This document shows positions 5,293 to 5,746 of a stretch of 5,746 bases of DNA, one piece after another. The position numbers were made by a program, and so were the translations under genes. Location: NCBI GenBank assembly GCA_017354095.1, contig JAFMRP010000359.1, forward strand, positions 1 to 5,746, in the 5' to 3' direction. The stretch's first letter is position 1. Each line of letters opens with the position of its first letter. This DNA comes from Ktedonobacteraceae bacterium. GTDB taxonomy: Bacteria; Chloroflexota; Ktedonobacteria; Ktedonobacterales; Ktedonobacteraceae. Below the pieces are notes generated by a model, which did no database searches, was not told the origin of the DNA, and worked only from the letters and a program-made list of their open reading frames with translations.

Positions 5293-5416
5293 TAGAGGCA
5301 CCTCTGGGAGAGGCAGAGCTATCAACGGGATACGCTCAAAGGATGAGTAGACTACCTAAGGGACGCTCGATACGTAGGTAGACAACGGAACATGGGATTG
5401 TCTAAGGACCGAGAGG

Positions 5417-5746
5417 GTGCGCCGTGTCGCGCACGATGGTATCCCTGGCGCAGCCAGGAGAAACTAAGAGGAACGTTTCTGGGTCAACGGCTTACCTGGA
5501 GCTGAAAGGCCGAGGGAACAGCAGCATGCCTGTAAAGCGGCAATCGATGGAAGACGTGATAAACCGAAGTGCCGCAAGACCCGCACGATAAGGGTAAGAC
5601 TGGATTGTTTGAAACCCAATCTCCAATCGGGGCGACGTGCTCCCCCACCGGTATCACGTCTTAGAGATATTGTTGGCGAATTCTCAAAGGAGGGCCGGGG
5701 AGAAATATGAGATACTGAACAAGAACAAGCAGTATCAAGCAAGCCA
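5417..5746 (+). ncRNA. inner group II intron, 5' part, nested in the outer intron
   Basis: Starts GTGCGCCGTGTCGCGCAC, again the group II 5' end, and then aligns with the outer intron in order: stem AGAAAC/GTTTCT (5459-5464 and 5475-5480, 42 nt from the 5' end against 45), GGTCAAC, GAAAGGC, GGGAACAG then AGCATG, AAGCGGCAAT, GCAAGACC, GGTAAG. The two are clearly related but diverged, so this is not a recent tandem copy. A hairpin GATACTG/CAGTATC with loop AACAAGAACAAG lies near 5710-5740. No perfect EBS1 for the preceding GAGAGG is visible; TTCTC at 5681-5685 is a weak partial candidate. The rest, including any maturase gene, is beyond the window. Confidence 0.8.

Larger units (their letters stand above)
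5007..5416 (+). ncRNA. outer group II intron, 5' part (domain I), interrupted by a second intron
   Basis: Begins with the group II 5' consensus GTGCG (GTGCGCC). Domain I signs: stem AGAAAC/GTTTCT (5052-5057 and 5067-5072), the segment GGGAACAGAGCATG followed by TTGGTAACGCCG (close to the matching part of Ll.LtrB), and GGTAAGGGCTAAACTG. EBS2 ATCCTG (5213-5218) and EBS1 GTGATCGA (5285-5292) pair with the exon over 6 and 8 bp, at intron positions about 207 and 279, near those known for Ll.LtrB. Further stems are GATAG/CTATC with inner CCTCT/AGAGG (5291-5323), CTACCT/AGGTAG (5352-5381) and GACAA/TTGTC (5381-5402). It would self-splice as an RNA lariat with an intron-encoded maturase. Domains V and VI and any maturase gene lie beyond the window, if present. 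Confidence 0.85.

Noticed and set aside
5464..5742. 92-codon open frame on the minus strand inside the inner intron
   Set aside because: It lies over structured intron RNA with no motif; an intron maturase would normally be on the plus strand and further downstream.

Overview
This window is a pile-up of mobile DNA with a small cluster of tiny cysteine-rich genes between two mobile blocks. Moderate base composition, strong AGGAGG-type ribosome binding sites, clustered IS701, IS630 and IS1182-type transposases, group II introns and very small zinc-ribbon genes would all fit a soil member of Chloroflexota, class Ktedonobacteria. That placement is an inference from gene style only; no phylogenetic marker is present.

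Left block (1-2264): the 3' part of an IS701-family transposase gene enters from upstream. It ends in a one-base frameshift, and its first catalytic Asp appears to be replaced by Asn. Two bases beyond its probable right terminus sits a complete IS630-family element (1135-2262) with perfect 11-bp terminal inverted repeats and a TA duplication. Its transposase carries two nonsense codons and two frameshifts, so it is dead.

Middle block (2265-3720): an extended -10 promoter (TGGTATAAT) is followed by a leader of about 330 nt holding three copies of a 47-65 nt repeat. Then come three small plus-strand genes for Cys-rich proteins of 61, 38 and 41 residues. The first is almost only a DnaJ-type CxxCxGxG zinc domain. 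The spacers contain strong hairpins; one encloses a perfect Shine-Dalgarno sequence and an ATG.

Right block (3721-4694): on the minus strand lie a transposase C-terminal remnant with an IS-like end, a stretch without a recognisable gene, and an unidentified coding fragment of about 130 residues that stays open upstream of any good start.

Far right (4695-5746): the N-terminal 104 codons of an IS1182-family transposase are interrupted, between codons, by a group II intron (5' end at 5007). Its EBS1 and EBS2 can be matched to IBS1 and IBS2 in the transposase exon. About 410 nt into it, at 5417, a second, diverged group II intron starts with the same GTGCGCC 5' end. The two domain I sequences align over at least 250 nt. 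This arrangement, an intron within an intron within an insertion sequence (twintron-like), is the most notable thing here. The 3' ends of both introns, any reverse transcriptase ORF and the second transposase exon lie beyond the window.
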